From an uncultured Clostridia bacterium (lineage in GTDB: Bacteria > Bacillota > Clostridia > Lachnospirales > Anaerotignaceae), in assembly GCA_945868505.1 (NCBI GenBank), contig CAMBLO010000014.1, positions 1 through 61,116 on the forward strand: DNA of 61,116 nt, in the 5' to 3' direction. Position 1 is the stretch's first letter, and every line of letters starts with the position of its first letter. The position numbers and the translations under genes were made by a program. Positions 43,474-52,772 of the stretch are shown here, one piece after another. The notes beneath the pieces were generated by a model. It ran no database searches. It was given only the letters and a program-made list of their open reading frames with translations, and was not told where the DNA came from.

Positions 43474-46400
43474 ATGGCTGCGAAATACCAGCTAATTACC
43501 GAGCTGTATCGGCGTACAGGAAAGACGGTCACGAGAAACCCACAGGCGTGGCAGAGCTTTTTGTCCTCTGCCTGCCGCAATTACAAGTGCCGCTTTGACG
43601 AGCAGCTCTTAATTTATGCCCAACGCCCTGATGCCGTTGCGGTTGCAAAAATAGAAACTTGGAACAGGCAGTTTAAGCGTTGGGTAAACAAAGACAGTAA
43701 AGGCATTGCCGTTTTCGACCCAAAAGGACGCAGGAACACCCTCAAATATTACTTTGATGTATCGGATACCCACGAGGGCTATTATGGCAGCCGACCCGTT
43801 CCGATATGGCAGATGAACGAGCGATACGAGCAGGCTGTTATCGAAAGGCTCTCCGACAGGTTTGGCGATGTGGAAAGCTCCGACTTTGCTTCTGTCTTAA
43901 TGGAAACGGCAAAGAACGCTGTTGAGGATAACTTGCAGGACTATACCGCACAGCTCAAAGACTATGTAAAGGACAGCTTTTTGGAAGAGCTTGACGACTT
44001 TAATATCGAAGTCATTTATAGACGCCTTGCCGTAAACAGCGTTGCCTTTATGCTGATGAGCCGATGCGGAATAGACACGACTGGATATTTTGACCGTGAG
44101 GACTTTGCGGATATTATCAATTTCAATACACCGCAGACCCTTAATGCCATCGGTATTGCCACAAGCGATATTGCGGAAATGGCACTTAGGGAAATCTCCC
44201 TCTCTATCAGAAATGTGCAAATGGTGGTAAAAGACCAAAACCGCACCTTTGCACAGCATCCTGCAAATCAATATGATATAGGCAGAAAACAACCCGAAAG
44301 GAGCGAAAATAATGAGCCAAATCACTTACACCAGACAGGGGGATTATCTTATTCCCGACCTCACATTACCGACAGAGCCAGAAATTCCGCTTGGCAGATA
44401 CGCTATGATGCACAGGGATTATCTGGAGCAGCACAAACGGGTCACTTACCTCAACCTGCTGACATCGGGCAGACTGAACGAGCATCTGTACCAGACGGAA
44501 CAGACCGCACTTCAGAGATTGGAGCTTCTGACGAAGCAGCTCTGCCAGGAACAGGGAGTGACGGAGGAGCTGAAAGAAAAAGCACCGATGCAGTGGCTCG
44601 GACTGATGAACAACATCCGCAGCCAAGCCGAGGAAACGATACTCAGCGAACTGATTTACAAGTAACAGACCCAGAGCTTTCCACGGAAAGCGTTGCCAAC
44701 GAAAGCGAGGTTATTGCAAATCTCCCAACCGTAGAGGAACAGATAGAAATGATGATGCAGGCAGAGGACGAAAAATCCTCTGCTTTTTCTGTTTCACAGG
44801 AGGACATTGACTCTGCCCTTGTAAGGGGAAGCGGCGTAAAGGACGGAAAATACCGTATTTACCGACAGTTTCAGAAAAATAAGGATAGCAAAAGCAATAT
44901 CGCTTTTCTCAAAAATGAATACGGAACAGGCGGCGGTACGCATTTCTATCCAGATGGTACAAAGGGCGGTGAATGGCATGATGCGAAAGGCATTGCCATT
45001 GAAAAACACGGCTCATACACCGACCCCGACCTGCGGCTTAACTGGTCTAAGGTGGAAAAACGCCTGCGTGAGCTTATCAAGGATAACCGCTATCTGAATG
45101 AAAAAGAGAAAGACCATTATGCCGATTATTTGGAAAAAGTTTCTGCACCGCAGTATGAAATCGACACCCAGAGAAAAATGGCAAGGCAGCGATTTATTGA
45201 AAGTAAGCGTGAGCTTCCGCCTGCCGATAAACGGGATACGTTCTCTTTGCGGCTGTCCGATTTTATCCGTGATTTAAGCGGATATGAGAAAGACTTATTG
45301 TCCGAGGTGGAGCGTACCGACCTTGCCGATGTGACCGCAGAGGAAATGGAAAAGCATCTTTCCGACCCTGCCACCGTTCAGCAGCTCCTTGATTTTCTCT
45401 CTAAAGTGCAATGGAAAACCTCTGACACTTACAGCCGAAGCAATGCGTACCGCTTTAGCGAGGAATTACGGGAGCTGCACCCACTCCGTTACCTCTACAA
45501 TGAGGGCGATGTGGTGTATATCGGTGCGGACAAGTATGAAATCTCTGCTTTTAATGAAAATGCGGTATCGCTCCAGAATGTAGAGTTTCCGCTGTTCGGC
45601 AAGGAATACAGCCGAGAGAATTTTGAGGAAAAGCTAAAGGAAAACCCTGCAAACGACCATCTGAAAGTGGTTGTTACCGAGAAGCAACGGACGGAAACAC
45701 CGTCCGAAGAAAAGCCAGACAGTATCAAATTCTCTATCGGATTTTCCGAACATCCTGCCTTTTATGACAGGCAGTTTAATGACCGCTATACGGATTTGAG
45801 TTTTGCTTTGGGAAATAAATTGCTTGGTGTTCTGGACGAAAAACAGCACCGTGAGCGTGAATGCAAGGAAATCGGTTGGTATCACAAGACCGATTTTGAG
45901 ATTACCGCCACTATCGGCGGCGAGGACTTCCACTATAACGGGCGTTTTGATATTGGCGATGGCGAAGGCGACCTTATCGCCCATATCAAGAATTATTACG
46001 ATTACTGTCTGTCCCCGAACTGTCCTTTTGCCCACGAATGGAAACGGCAGGGCGAGGATTATTACAACGAGCAGATGGAAAGCCTGCGTTTCGGGCGAGA
46101 TGTGTTTATCCCATTTCTGGAGCAGTATACCGAACTGACCCCAGAGGACGAAATACTCCTTGCCGAGATAATGTCCTTTGAAAACGAATGGTTTAGCCGT
46201 GGCGAGGAAACAGAAAAGCCAACGGCGGTTGATGAAATGCTTGCCTACGCTGAACAGATTGCCGCCGAGCAGGAAACCGAGCTGCCAGAGGAACGCTTTG
46301 AGATAACAATGACCTCTGATGCGTTCCCAGACCCCGATGATGCATATGCCATCTGGGATAATATCCGTGACGAATACTATGCAACTGATGACGGTACGGT

Positions 46401-48315
46401 ACTAACTTATCCTACCGAGGAAGAAGCCGAAGCAGGGCTTTTGAAGGTAAGGAAAGCCGTTGCGGATAAGGAAGCCGAGGAATGGCTGTATGTAGAACGG
46501 GCGAAGCAAGGCTTAACCCCTGCACAGGATAACGCCGACCTTATCGGCAAGGAAATCACGATAGATAACCGCCGCTATGTCATTGAGAGCATTGAAACAG
46601 TCAGCGGCGATGTTTCCCTGCGTGATGTCACATTCCACAACAGCGTGGGATTTCCCATTAACCGAGTGGAGAAAATCGGCTATATCCGTTCCCTTTTGGA
46701 ACAGGAACAGCCAGAACTACCGCCCGAAGAAAAAAGCAATGCCCCTGCCGTTTTCTCTGCTGACCGCCACAACTACCGCATTACTGATGATGCACTTGGC
46801 GTTGCCAGTGCAAAAGAAAAGTTCCGCAACAATATGGCTGCGGTCAACCTTTTGCACGAGCTTCAGCTTGAAAACCGTCTTGCCACACCAGAAGAACAGG
46901 AAATCCTTTCAAGGTATGTCGGTTGGGGCGGTCTGTCTATGGCGTTTGATGAAAACAATGTGGCGTGGGCAGAGGAATTTAAGGAGCTTTACGCAAGCCT
47001 TTCCCCAGAGGAATACCGTGCGGCAAAGGAGTCCACGCTGACCGCCTTTTATACACCGCCTGTTGTTATCAAGGCAATGTATGAAGCACTTGACCGTCTG
47101 GGCTTTTCGCAGGGCAATATCTTGGAGCCGTCCTGCGGCACGGGCAATTTCTTCGGACTTCTGCCCGAAAGTATGGCAGGCTCAAAGCTCCACGGCGTAG
47201 AGATAGACCCCTTGACAGGCGAAATCGCAAGACAGCTCTACCAGAAAGCCAAAATCGCCGTAGAGGGATTTGAGGACACGAAGCTCCCAGACAACCACTT
47301 TGATGTGGTCATCGGCAATGTCCCATTCGGAGATATTCGTGTCAATGACAGCCGCTACAATGCCCAGAAATTCCTTATTCACGATTACTTTTTCGCAAAG
47401 GCTCTGGATAAGGTACGTACAGGCGGCGTAGTGCTTTTCATTACCTCTAAGGGAACAATGGACAAGGCAAGCCCAGAGGTTAGGAAATATATCGCCCAGA
47501 GAGCCGAGCTTTTAGGTGCGGTAAGGCTTCCCGACAATACTTTTCGGGCTAACGCAGGCACGGAGGTCACAAGCGATATTTTGATTTTGCAGAAGCGTGA
47601 CCGAGTGATAGATGTAGAGCCAGACTGGGTACACCTTGATACCGATGAGAACGGCATCACGATGAACAGCTATTTTGTCCAGCACCCCGAAATGGTGCTT
47701 GGACGAATGGAGCTTGAAAGTACACGCTTCGGAAAGTTAGAGCCAGCCTGCAAGGCAGATAAGGACAGACCCCTCTCCGAGCTTCTGCACGAAGCGATGC
47801 AGCGGATAAACGGCGAGATACCAGAGGTTGAGATTGACGAGATTTCCGATGAACAGGACAATTCCATTCCTGCCGACCCAAGCGTGCGGAACTTCTCTTA
47901 TGCTCTGGTAAACGGGCGGATTTATTTTCGGGAAAATGACCGTATGACCCCTGCCACGCTGTCGATGACGGCGGCAAACCGTGTCAAAGGTCTGCTTGAA
48001 ATAAGGGATTGTGTACGAAAACTGATTGAGTACCAGACCAACGATTACCCCGAAGAAGTGATACGCACCGAGCAGGAAAACCTAAACCGTCTGTACGATG
48101 CCTTTACCGACAAATACGGTCTGATTAACAACCGAGGGAACTATCTTGCCTTTGCATCGGACGAGAGCTACTTCCTTTTATGCTCTCTGGAGGTGCTTGA
48201 CGATGAGGGAAACTTGAAAAGCAATGGGAAAGCATTGTGGGAAACTGCGTGCGCCCAGAAGTCGCCAGCGCATTATAAATTCGGCGGCGTGGTATTTATG
48301 GAATACTGCCTTTAG
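43474..48315 (+). CDS. Large ICE N6-adenine methylase-type protein, C-terminally truncated
   Basis: The 1613-residue product is the front part of the giant methylase/SNF2 protein of such elements. It has an N-terminal ICE domain (1-270), then a low-complexity Asp/Thr/Arg-rich linker (about 280-400) that coincides with a second reading frame, and polyvalent-type domains in the middle. A methyltransferase domain follows, with motif I EPSCGTGNFFG (about 1217) and NVPFG (about 1281) at the NPPY position, and SNGKALWETA near the end. The usual C-terminal SNF2 helicase is missing. The frame leaves family sequence after LEVLDDEGNLK and runs into a group II intron at 48249. Ribosome site AAGGAGGTG. 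Confidence 0.8.
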   Translation: MAAKYQLITELYRRTGKTVTRNPQAWQSFLSSACRNYKCRFDEQLLIYAQRPDAVAVAKIETWNRQFKRWVNKDSKGIAVFDPKGRRNTLKYYFDVSDTHEGYYGSRPVPIWQMNERYEQAVIERLSDRFGDVESSDFASVLMETAKNAVEDNLQDYTAQLKDYVKDSFLEELDDFNIEVIYRRLAVNSVAFMLMSRCGIDTTGYFDREDFADIINFNTPQTLNAIGIATSDIAEMALREISLSIRNVQMVVKDQNRTFAQHPANQYDIGRKQPERSENNEPNHLHQTGGLSYSRPHITDRARNSAWQIRYDAQGLSGAAQTGHLPQPADIGQTERASVPDGTDRTSEIGASDEAALPGTGSDGGAERKSTDAVARTDEQHPQPSRGNDTQRTDLQVTDPELSTESVANESEVIANLPTVEEQIEMMMQAEDEKSSAFSVSQEDIDSALVRGSGVKDGKYRIYRQFQKNKDSKSNIAFLKNEYGTGGGTHFYPDGTKGGEWHDAKGIAIEKHGSYTDPDLRLNWSKVEKRLRELIKDNRYLNEKEKDHYADYLEKVSAPQYEIDTQRKMARQRFIESKRELPPADKRDTFSLRLSDFIRDLSGYEKDLLSEVERTDLADVTAEEMEKHLSDPATVQQLLDFLSKVQWKTSDTYSRSNAYRFSEELRELHPLRYLYNEGDVVYIGADKYEISAFNENAVSLQNVEFPLFGKEYSRENFEEKLKENPANDHLKVVVTEKQRTETPSEEKPDSIKFSIGFSEHPAFYDRQFNDRYTDLSFALGNKLLGVLDEKQHRERECKEIGWYHKTDFEITATIGGEDFHYNGRFDIGDGEGDLIAHIKNYYDYCLSPNCPFAHEWKRQGEDYYNEQMESLRFGRDVFIPFLEQYTELTPEDEILLAEIMSFENEWFSRGEETEKPTAVDEMLAYAEQIAAEQETELPEERFEITMTSDAFPDPDDAYAIWDNIRDEYYATDDGTVLTYPTEEEAEAGLLKVRKAVADKEAEEWLYVERAKQGLTPAQDNADLIGKEITIDNRRYVIESIETVSGDVSLRDVTFHNSVGFPINRVEKIGYIRSLLEQEQPELPPEEKSNAPAVFSADRHNYRITDDALGVASAKEKFRNNMAAVNLLHELQLENRLATPEEQEILSRYVGWGGLSMAFDENNVAWAEEFKELYASLSPEEYRAAKESTLTAFYTPPVVIKAMYEALDRLGFSQGNILEPSCGTGNFFGLLPESMAGSKLHGVEIDPLTGEIARQLYQKAKIAVEGFEDTKLPDNHFDVVIGNVPFGDIRVNDSRYNAQKFLIHDYFFAKALDKVRTGGVVLFITSKGTMDKASPEVRKYIAQRAELLGAVRLPDNTFRANAGTEVTSDILILQKRDRVIDVEPDWVHLDTDENGITMNSYFVQHPEMVLGRMELESTRFGKLEPACKADKDRPLSELLHEAMQRINGEIPEVEIDEISDEQDNSIPADPSVRNFSYALVNGRIYFRENDRMTPATLSMTAANRVKGLLEIRDCVRKLIEYQTNDYPEEVIRTEQENLNRLYDAFTDKYGLINNRGNYLAFASDESYFLLCSLEVLDDEGNLKSNGKALWETACAQKSPAHYKFGGVVFMEYCL
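44312..44665 (+). CDS. tnpV: TnpV-like protein encoded inside the methylase ORF in the +1 frame
   Basis: The 117-residue product reads YTRQGDYLIPDLTLP, GRYAMMHRDYLEQHK, NLLTSGRLNEHLYQ, as in the TnpV family of transposon-encoded proteins, and it has the full family length. The start ATG follows AAAGGAGCG at the right distance. It lies wholly within the large gene at 43474, whose own product is disordered over these bases. Both frames stay open for 354 nt, and the family match makes this frame real. Role in transposition unknown. Confidence 0.75.
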   Translation: MSQITYTRQGDYLIPDLTLPTEPEIPLGRYAMMHRDYLEQHKRVTYLNLLTSGRLNEHLYQTEQTALQRLELLTKQLCQEQGVTEELKEKAPMQWLGLMNNIRSQAEETILSELIYK

Positions 48316-48972
48316 CAAGCAGTAGGTAAAAGTATCAAGTGATGAAAAATCACAGCCTATTATTCTACAACTTATCCGAGAGGGGAAACCCGAAGGGGAG
48401 TGTAGCATGTTGTCGCTTTTGTCAATGGATAAAAGCCTGAATGATAAGATACTAATCCTGTGTATCTGAAAATTCAAGAATAAAAATTCGTGTATGAGGT
48501 ACAAAGCTAAACTGCCTGAACGATAGCCAGAGTGGGGGAATCCGCACTCCGCATACGAAAAGGATTGAAACGTATGCTATTCCATGTTGGTTTCATTTCG
48601 CAGTTATGAAAGCAAGCGATACTCATGGAAGGACAACCGCAAGACAGCGGGTAAATGGCGAAAGTCGGTGCCGACAACACGAAACGCTAATTCCATAAAT
48701 ACTAACTGGGGATGACCTAAACCTGGTAACGGGCATGGTCACACAGCTCCCATAGTAGTCTGAGACGTTAATGACGTTCACATGGCGAAGGGGAGCAGCT
48801 TATTTACTAATACGATATGAAAGGACGGTGCGAGAGGCATTGAGAAATCCAATCCAAGTATTAAGTAGTTTGACGGAAAAGTCAAAGAATGAATCTTACA
48901 GGTTTCAAAGATTATATCGGAATCTGTACAATCCAGAGTTCTATTGGCTTGCATATAAAAACATATATGCAA
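48249..48972 (+). mobile_element. Truncated group II intron (5' RNA and start of its maturase)
   Basis: The 5' end GTGCGCCCAGA at 48249 matches the conserved start of Ll.LtrB-type introns. About 580 nt of structured sequence (for example CCGAGAGGGGAAACCCGAAGG) follow, the usual distance to the intron-encoded reverse transcriptase. That protein begins with RNPIQVLSSLTEKSK, YRFQRLYRNLYNPEF, LAYKNIYAK and stops being maturase-like at about 48970. The rest of the maturase and the 3' intron domains V/VI are gone, so it cannot splice. Confidence 0.8.
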
Positions 48973-50024
48973 AGGCGATTATTGCAGGAACAAAGGCATT
49001 GATTTCTGCTTTGATTGCAGGTGGTTGGATTTCCGTTGTGATTATCCTTATTGTTGTCCTGCTCGGTTGCGCTGTTTCTTTATTTGGCGGAGGAAGTGGC
49101 AGCAATGCCTATACCCCTGTCAGTGCGGAAGTGGAAGTCTATGAGCCTTTGATACAGAAATACGCCAAGCAGTACGGCATCCCTGAATATGTGGAGCTTA
49201 TTAAGGCGGTAATGATGCAGGAAAGCGGCGGGCATGGGCTTGACCCCATGCAGGCGGCGGAGGGCAGCTTTAACACAAGGTATCCCCACGAGCCGAATGG
49301 GATACAAGACCCAGAATATTCTATCCAGTGCGGCGTACAGGAGCTAAAGGCGGCTCTTATTTCCGCCGAGGTGGAAAATCCGATTGACATGGAGCATATC
49401 AAGCTTGCCCTGCAGGGATATAATTACGGGAATGGATATATTTCGTGGGCGAAAAGCAACTACGGGGGCTATTCCTATGCCAATGCGGTAGAGTTCTCCA
49501 CGATGCAGGCATCAAGGTTAGGTTGGGACAGCTACGGAGATACACAGTATGTTGCCCACGTTCTTCGGTACTATCCATACGGACGGGCATTTACAAGTGG
49601 AGGAAACCAAGCCATCGTTGAGGTGGCGTTGACACAGCTCGGCAACGAGGGTGGTCAGCCGTTTTGGAGTTGGTACGGCTTTGACGGGCGTGTGGAATGG
49701 TGTGCCTGCTTTGTTTCGTGGTGTGCCAATGAATGTGGCTATATTGAAAGCGGGCTTATCCCGAAATTTGCAGGCTGCGTGGACGGCTCAAACTGGTTTA
49801 GGTCAAACGGACAATGGCAAGACCGAAACTACGAGCCGCAGGCAGGCGATATTATCTTCTTTGATTGGGAGGGCGATGGAGAAACCGACCATGTTGGTAT
49901 TGTAGAGAAAAGTGAAAACGGTGTTGTTTATACCGTGGAGGGCAACTCTGGCGACGCTTGCAGGCAAAACCAATACGCGGTTGGAAGCAGCTCCATCTAT
50001 GGCTATGGGTGTCCTGCCTATTAA
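48828..50024 (+). CDS. Lysozyme-like/CHAP peptidoglycan hydrolase with maturase N-terminus
   Basis: The 398-residue frame begins with about 48 residues of a group II intron maturase and changes at about 48970 to the membrane-anchor part of an ICE cell-wall hydrolase (AIIAGTKALISALIAGGW, membrane helix). A lysozyme-like domain follows (YGIPEYVELIKAVMMQESGG, about 110-250). A CHAP amidase/endopeptidase domain ends the protein, with Cys in WCACFVSWC and His in TDHVGIVEK. In conjugative elements such a protein opens the wall for the mating channel. The native N-terminus is lost. GTG 48828 is the best start. Confidence 0.78.
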   Translation: MREALRNPIQVLSSLTEKSKNESYRFQRLYRNLYNPEFYWLAYKNIYAKAIIAGTKALISALIAGGWISVVIILIVVLLGCAVSLFGGGSGSNAYTPVSAEVEVYEPLIQKYAKQYGIPEYVELIKAVMMQESGGHGLDPMQAAEGSFNTRYPHEPNGIQDPEYSIQCGVQELKAALISAEVENPIDMEHIKLALQGYNYGNGYISWAKSNYGGYSYANAVEFSTMQASRLGWDSYGDTQYVAHVLRYYPYGRAFTSGGNQAIVEVALTQLGNEGGQPFWSWYGFDGRVEWCACFVSWCANECGYIESGLIPKFAGCVDGSNWFRSNGQWQDRNYEPQAGDIIFFDWEGDGETDHVGIVEKSENGVVYTVEGNSGDACRQNQYAVGSSSIYGYGCPAY

Positions 50025-50029
50025 AAAAC

Positions 50030-50071
50030 GGCAAAAGAAAACCAGAGGTTTATTCCTCTGGCTCTTTTGCC
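50030..50071. terminator. Bidirectional terminator between hydrolase and XRE genes
   Basis: GGCAAAAGA and CCAGAGG pair with CCTCTGG and TCTTTTGCC; the stem overlaps the stop codon of the minus-strand XRE gene. Confidence 0.75.
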
Positions 50072-50409
50072 TTACATAGTCCGCTGACAGTTGCTTCAAC
50101 TACGGACAGCTCTTTATCGTTTAGTTTGTCGAGTTCTGCGTCTAAGCGTCTGCGGACGGAACTTTTCTTGACCTCTTTATCTGGGAATATGTATTCGTCA
50201 ACCGACACACCGAACATTGTCACAAGCTGAACGAACAGCTCCAGACTTGGCTTTTGCCCCTCATTTTCAACGGCTTGCAGATGTCTTGGGTCATAATCCA
50301 CGATACGGGAAAGCTCATCTCTGGTCATACCTCTTGCTGTCCTTGTTTTCTTGATAGCCTGCCCTATCGGTGTAAAATCGAAGTCAAAATCATTGTTTCT
50401 TGCGTCCAT
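50050..50409 (-). CDS. XRE-family helix-turn-helix regulator
   Basis: The 119-residue protein has the HTH region GQAIKKTRTARGMTRDELSRIVDYDPRHLQAVE (about 12-45, split by turn residues) and a helical tail with EYIFPDKEVKKSSVRRRLDAEL. The ATG at 50409 follows GGTGGTGAG. It is divergent from the HTH/response regulator module and may control both. Confidence 0.87.
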   Translation of the reverse strand: MDARNNDFDFDFTPIGQAIKKTRTARGMTRDELSRIVDYDPRHLQAVENEGQKPSLELFVQLVTMFGVSVDEYIFPDKEVKKSSVRRRLDAELDKLNDKELSVVEATVSGLCKAKEPEE

Positions 50410-50546
50410 AAACTCACCACCTTGTATCTGCAAAATCTTACTATTATATTTTACAGAAATGAGAGTTCTTATTAAACGGTTTGAAATCTCTTGTATTAGG
50501 ATATAAAATCTCTACTTGTAAGATATAAAAATTCACATTTGCATAG

Positions 50547-50575
50547 TTGATATTGTTCGTTCAAACGGATATAAT
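50547..50575 (+). promoter_or_regulatory. Promoter of the HTH/two-component operon
   Basis: TTGATA and TATAAT lie exactly 17 nt apart, 30 nt before the start at 50605. Confidence 0.75.
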
Positions 50576-50604
50576 AGATACAGTACGATTTTAGGAGGTC
50601 AGAA

Positions 50605-50790
50605 ATGTTTGAATATATGACGGCACAGGAAGCCGCAAAACTTTGGGGGATATCGGTGCGGCGTGTGCAACGGTTATGTAAAGAAAACCGTATTGAGGGT
50701 GTCCTAAATATAAATCGGGTGTGGCTTATTCCTAAAAGTTCAAAAAAGCCCGTTGATAAGCGGAGAAAGGTTACAGATTATGGAGAATAG
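50605..50790 (+). CDS. Small excisionase/MerR-type DNA-binding protein
   Basis: The 61-residue protein has a winged-helix excisionase pattern (MTAQEAAKLWGISVRRVQRL, KENRIEGVLNINRVWLIP) and a basic tail. Such proteins bind DNA as small regulators or Xis factors. It overlaps the response regulator gene by 11 nt, so a regulatory role in this operon is more likely than excision. Confidence 0.8.
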   Translation: MFEYMTAQEAAKLWGISVRRVQRLCKENRIEGVLNINRVWLIPKSSKKPVDKRRKVTDYGE

Positions 50791-51481
50791 AATTTTATTA
50801 TTAGAAGATGATGTAAGTTTAATAGACGGACTGCAATATTCGTTAAAGAAAAATGGGTTCGATGTTGATTTTGTCCGTTCTGTGGAGGAAGCTCTAACTT
50901 ATTTATCAGAGATAGAAAAATACGATATGCTCATTCTTGATGTCACATTGCCAGACGGAACAGGTTTTGAGATATGTGAAAAAGTACGGAAGAATGGAAG
51001 TCAGATACCGATTATTTTTCTGACAGCTTCCGATGAAGAAGTCAGCATTATTCGTGGTCTGGACTGCGGCGGTGATGACTACATAACAAAACCGTTTAAG
51101 TTGGGCGAGTTATGTTCACGCATCCGAGCGTTGCTGCGGCGGGCAGGATTGTCAAATCAAGGGACAGGAACAGTTATGGAATGTGGCGATATTAAGATAG
51201 ACCTTTTAGGCAGCCGTGTTTTATTAAAGGGAAAGACATTAGAACTTACAGCCGCAGAATACCGCTTAATATGCCTGTTGGTAAAGAATGCAAACCGTAT
51301 CATTACAAGAGGTATTATTTTAGACGAGCTATGGGACAGCACAGGAGATTATGTAGACAATAACACCCTTTCCGTCTATGTGCGGCGACTGCGTGAAAAA
51401 GTAGAAACAGACCCATCACATCCAGAACATTTATTGACAGTCCGAGGATTTGGCTATCAGTGGAAAGAGGTGGACGAATGA
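50780..51481 (+). CDS. OmpR-family response regulator
   Basis: The 233-residue product has a receiver (LLEDDVS, LILDVTLPDGTGFE, LTASD, ITKPFK) and a winged-helix domain (LTAAEYRLICLLVKNANRIIT, NNTLSVYVRRLREKVE). The kinase, ABC and permease genes after it point to a BceR/VanR-type response to cell-envelope peptides. It is the probable ligand of the GTAAGGT repeats downstream. Confidence 0.88.
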   Translation: MENRILLLEDDVSLIDGLQYSLKKNGFDVDFVRSVEEALTYLSEIEKYDMLILDVTLPDGTGFEICEKVRKNGSQIPIIFLTASDEEVSIIRGLDCGGDDYITKPFKLGELCSRIRALLRRAGLSNQGTGTVMECGDIKIDLLGSRVLLKGKTLELTAAEYRLICLLVKNANRIITRGIILDELWDSTGDYVDNNTLSVYVRRLREKVETDPSHPEHLLTVRGFGYQWKEVDE

Positions 51482-52707
51482 GCTTATTACATGACAAGCA
51501 TACCCGTTGGTATTGCATTTTCATTGTTGTTCTTGTTCTGCTGCTTTTTCTGATAGGAATAATAGTGATTGACACGCAAACGGCGGCTACCAAAGAAATG
51601 TTTTTAACACACAATAATGCGATTGCTACTTCTTTACTGGAAGAAGGAATTTCAAAGGAAGTAATTGCAACAGCCTTAATGAATACGGAAGCAGGCACTA
51701 CAGGAAATAAGTTTTTAGCCGAAATTGGTCTTTCAAACAGCACGGATATAGAAAATTTACCTTATGTATCTGCTGTTAAAAATACAATACTGACATCTCT
51801 GTTTGTGATGTTATTTCTATGGACGCTGCTTCTGTTTTTAGGAACAATGCTGTTTTTGTATCGTAGGGAAAGACTATATAGGAAATCAGAAAACATCATT
51901 AAGGATTACATAGATGGGAACTATACTGTTCACCTGCCGCAATCCAATGAGGGAACTATTTATCAGCTCTTATCTTCTGTTGACCAACTGGCTACTATGC
52001 TTCAAGCAAAAAATGATACAGAACAAAAAACAAAGGAGTTTCTTAAAAATACAATTTCTGATATATCCCATCAATTAAAAACGCCCCTGTCGGCGCTCAT
52101 GATGTATCAGGAAATTATTGAGAATGAGCCAGATAATCCCGAAACGGTCAAAGAATTTTCCTTAAAGATAGGAACTGCATTAAAGAGGATTGAGCAACTT
52201 ATTCAATCCATGTTGAAAATTACAAGAATAGATGCAGGGAGTATCTCTTTTGAAAAATCCAATTACAGTATCCCGAACATTCTCAATCATGCAATTAGCG
52301 AATTGACAACACGGGCGAATAATGAAAAGAAAGAAATTGTGATAAATGGCGACTTGGAACAAATGCTTTATTGCGATATTGAGTGGACGGGCGAAGCCAT
52401 TGGCAATATTGTCAAAAACGCACTTGACCATACAGATGTGGGAGGGAAAATCACTATCTCGTGGGAACGAACTCCCGCTATGATTAGGATATATATTACA
52501 GATAACGGACACGGTATTGACCAAGAGGATATACACCATATATTTAAGAGATTTTACCGAAGCAAAAATACTTCAGACAGTCAAGGGATTGGACTTGGGC
52601 TGCCATTAGCAAAGGTAATTGTTGAGGAACAAGGCGGTGTTCTTTCTGTTCAGAGTGAGCGATTACAGGGAACAACTTTTACATTGTCTTTCCTTACAGA
52701 ATCGTAA
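51478..52707 (+). CDS. Sensor histidine kinase
   Basis: The 409-residue kinase has two membrane helices (about 11-32 and 105-126) framing a short extracellular part, then a HAMP region. The H-box is ISDISHQLKTPLSALMMYQE, followed by NIVKNALDH, DNGHGI and GIGLGLPLAK. The ATG at 51478 overlaps the regulator stop. It is the cognate kinase of the regulator upstream. Confidence 0.88.
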   Translation: MSLLHDKHTRWYCIFIVVLVLLLFLIGIIVIDTQTAATKEMFLTHNNAIATSLLEEGISKEVIATALMNTEAGTTGNKFLAEIGLSNSTDIENLPYVSAVKNTILTSLFVMLFLWTLLLFLGTMLFLYRRERLYRKSENIIKDYIDGNYTVHLPQSNEGTIYQLLSSVDQLATMLQAKNDTEQKTKEFLKNTISDISHQLKTPLSALMMYQEIIENEPDNPETVKEFSLKIGTALKRIEQLIQSMLKITRIDAGSISFEKSNYSIPNILNHAISELTTRANNEKKEIVINGDLEQMLYCDIEWTGEAIGNIVKNALDHTDVGGKITISWERTPAMIRIYITDNGHGIDQEDIHHIFKRFYRSKNTSDSQGIGLGLPLAKVIVEEQGGVLSVQSERLQGTTFTLSFLTES

Positions 52708-52733
52708 GGTCAAATTCATCTGACTGTAAGGTC
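52704..52733 (+). promoter_or_regulatory. Response regulator operator before the ABC genes
   Basis: GTAAGGTC occurs at 52704 and 52726, a direct repeat with a 22-bp period. The same core is found before the lone receiver gene and before the remnant ABC gene. Confidence 0.55.
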
Positions 52734-52772
52734 GAAATGCTATCCTCTATTGTGAAAGGAGGTACTCGGAAT

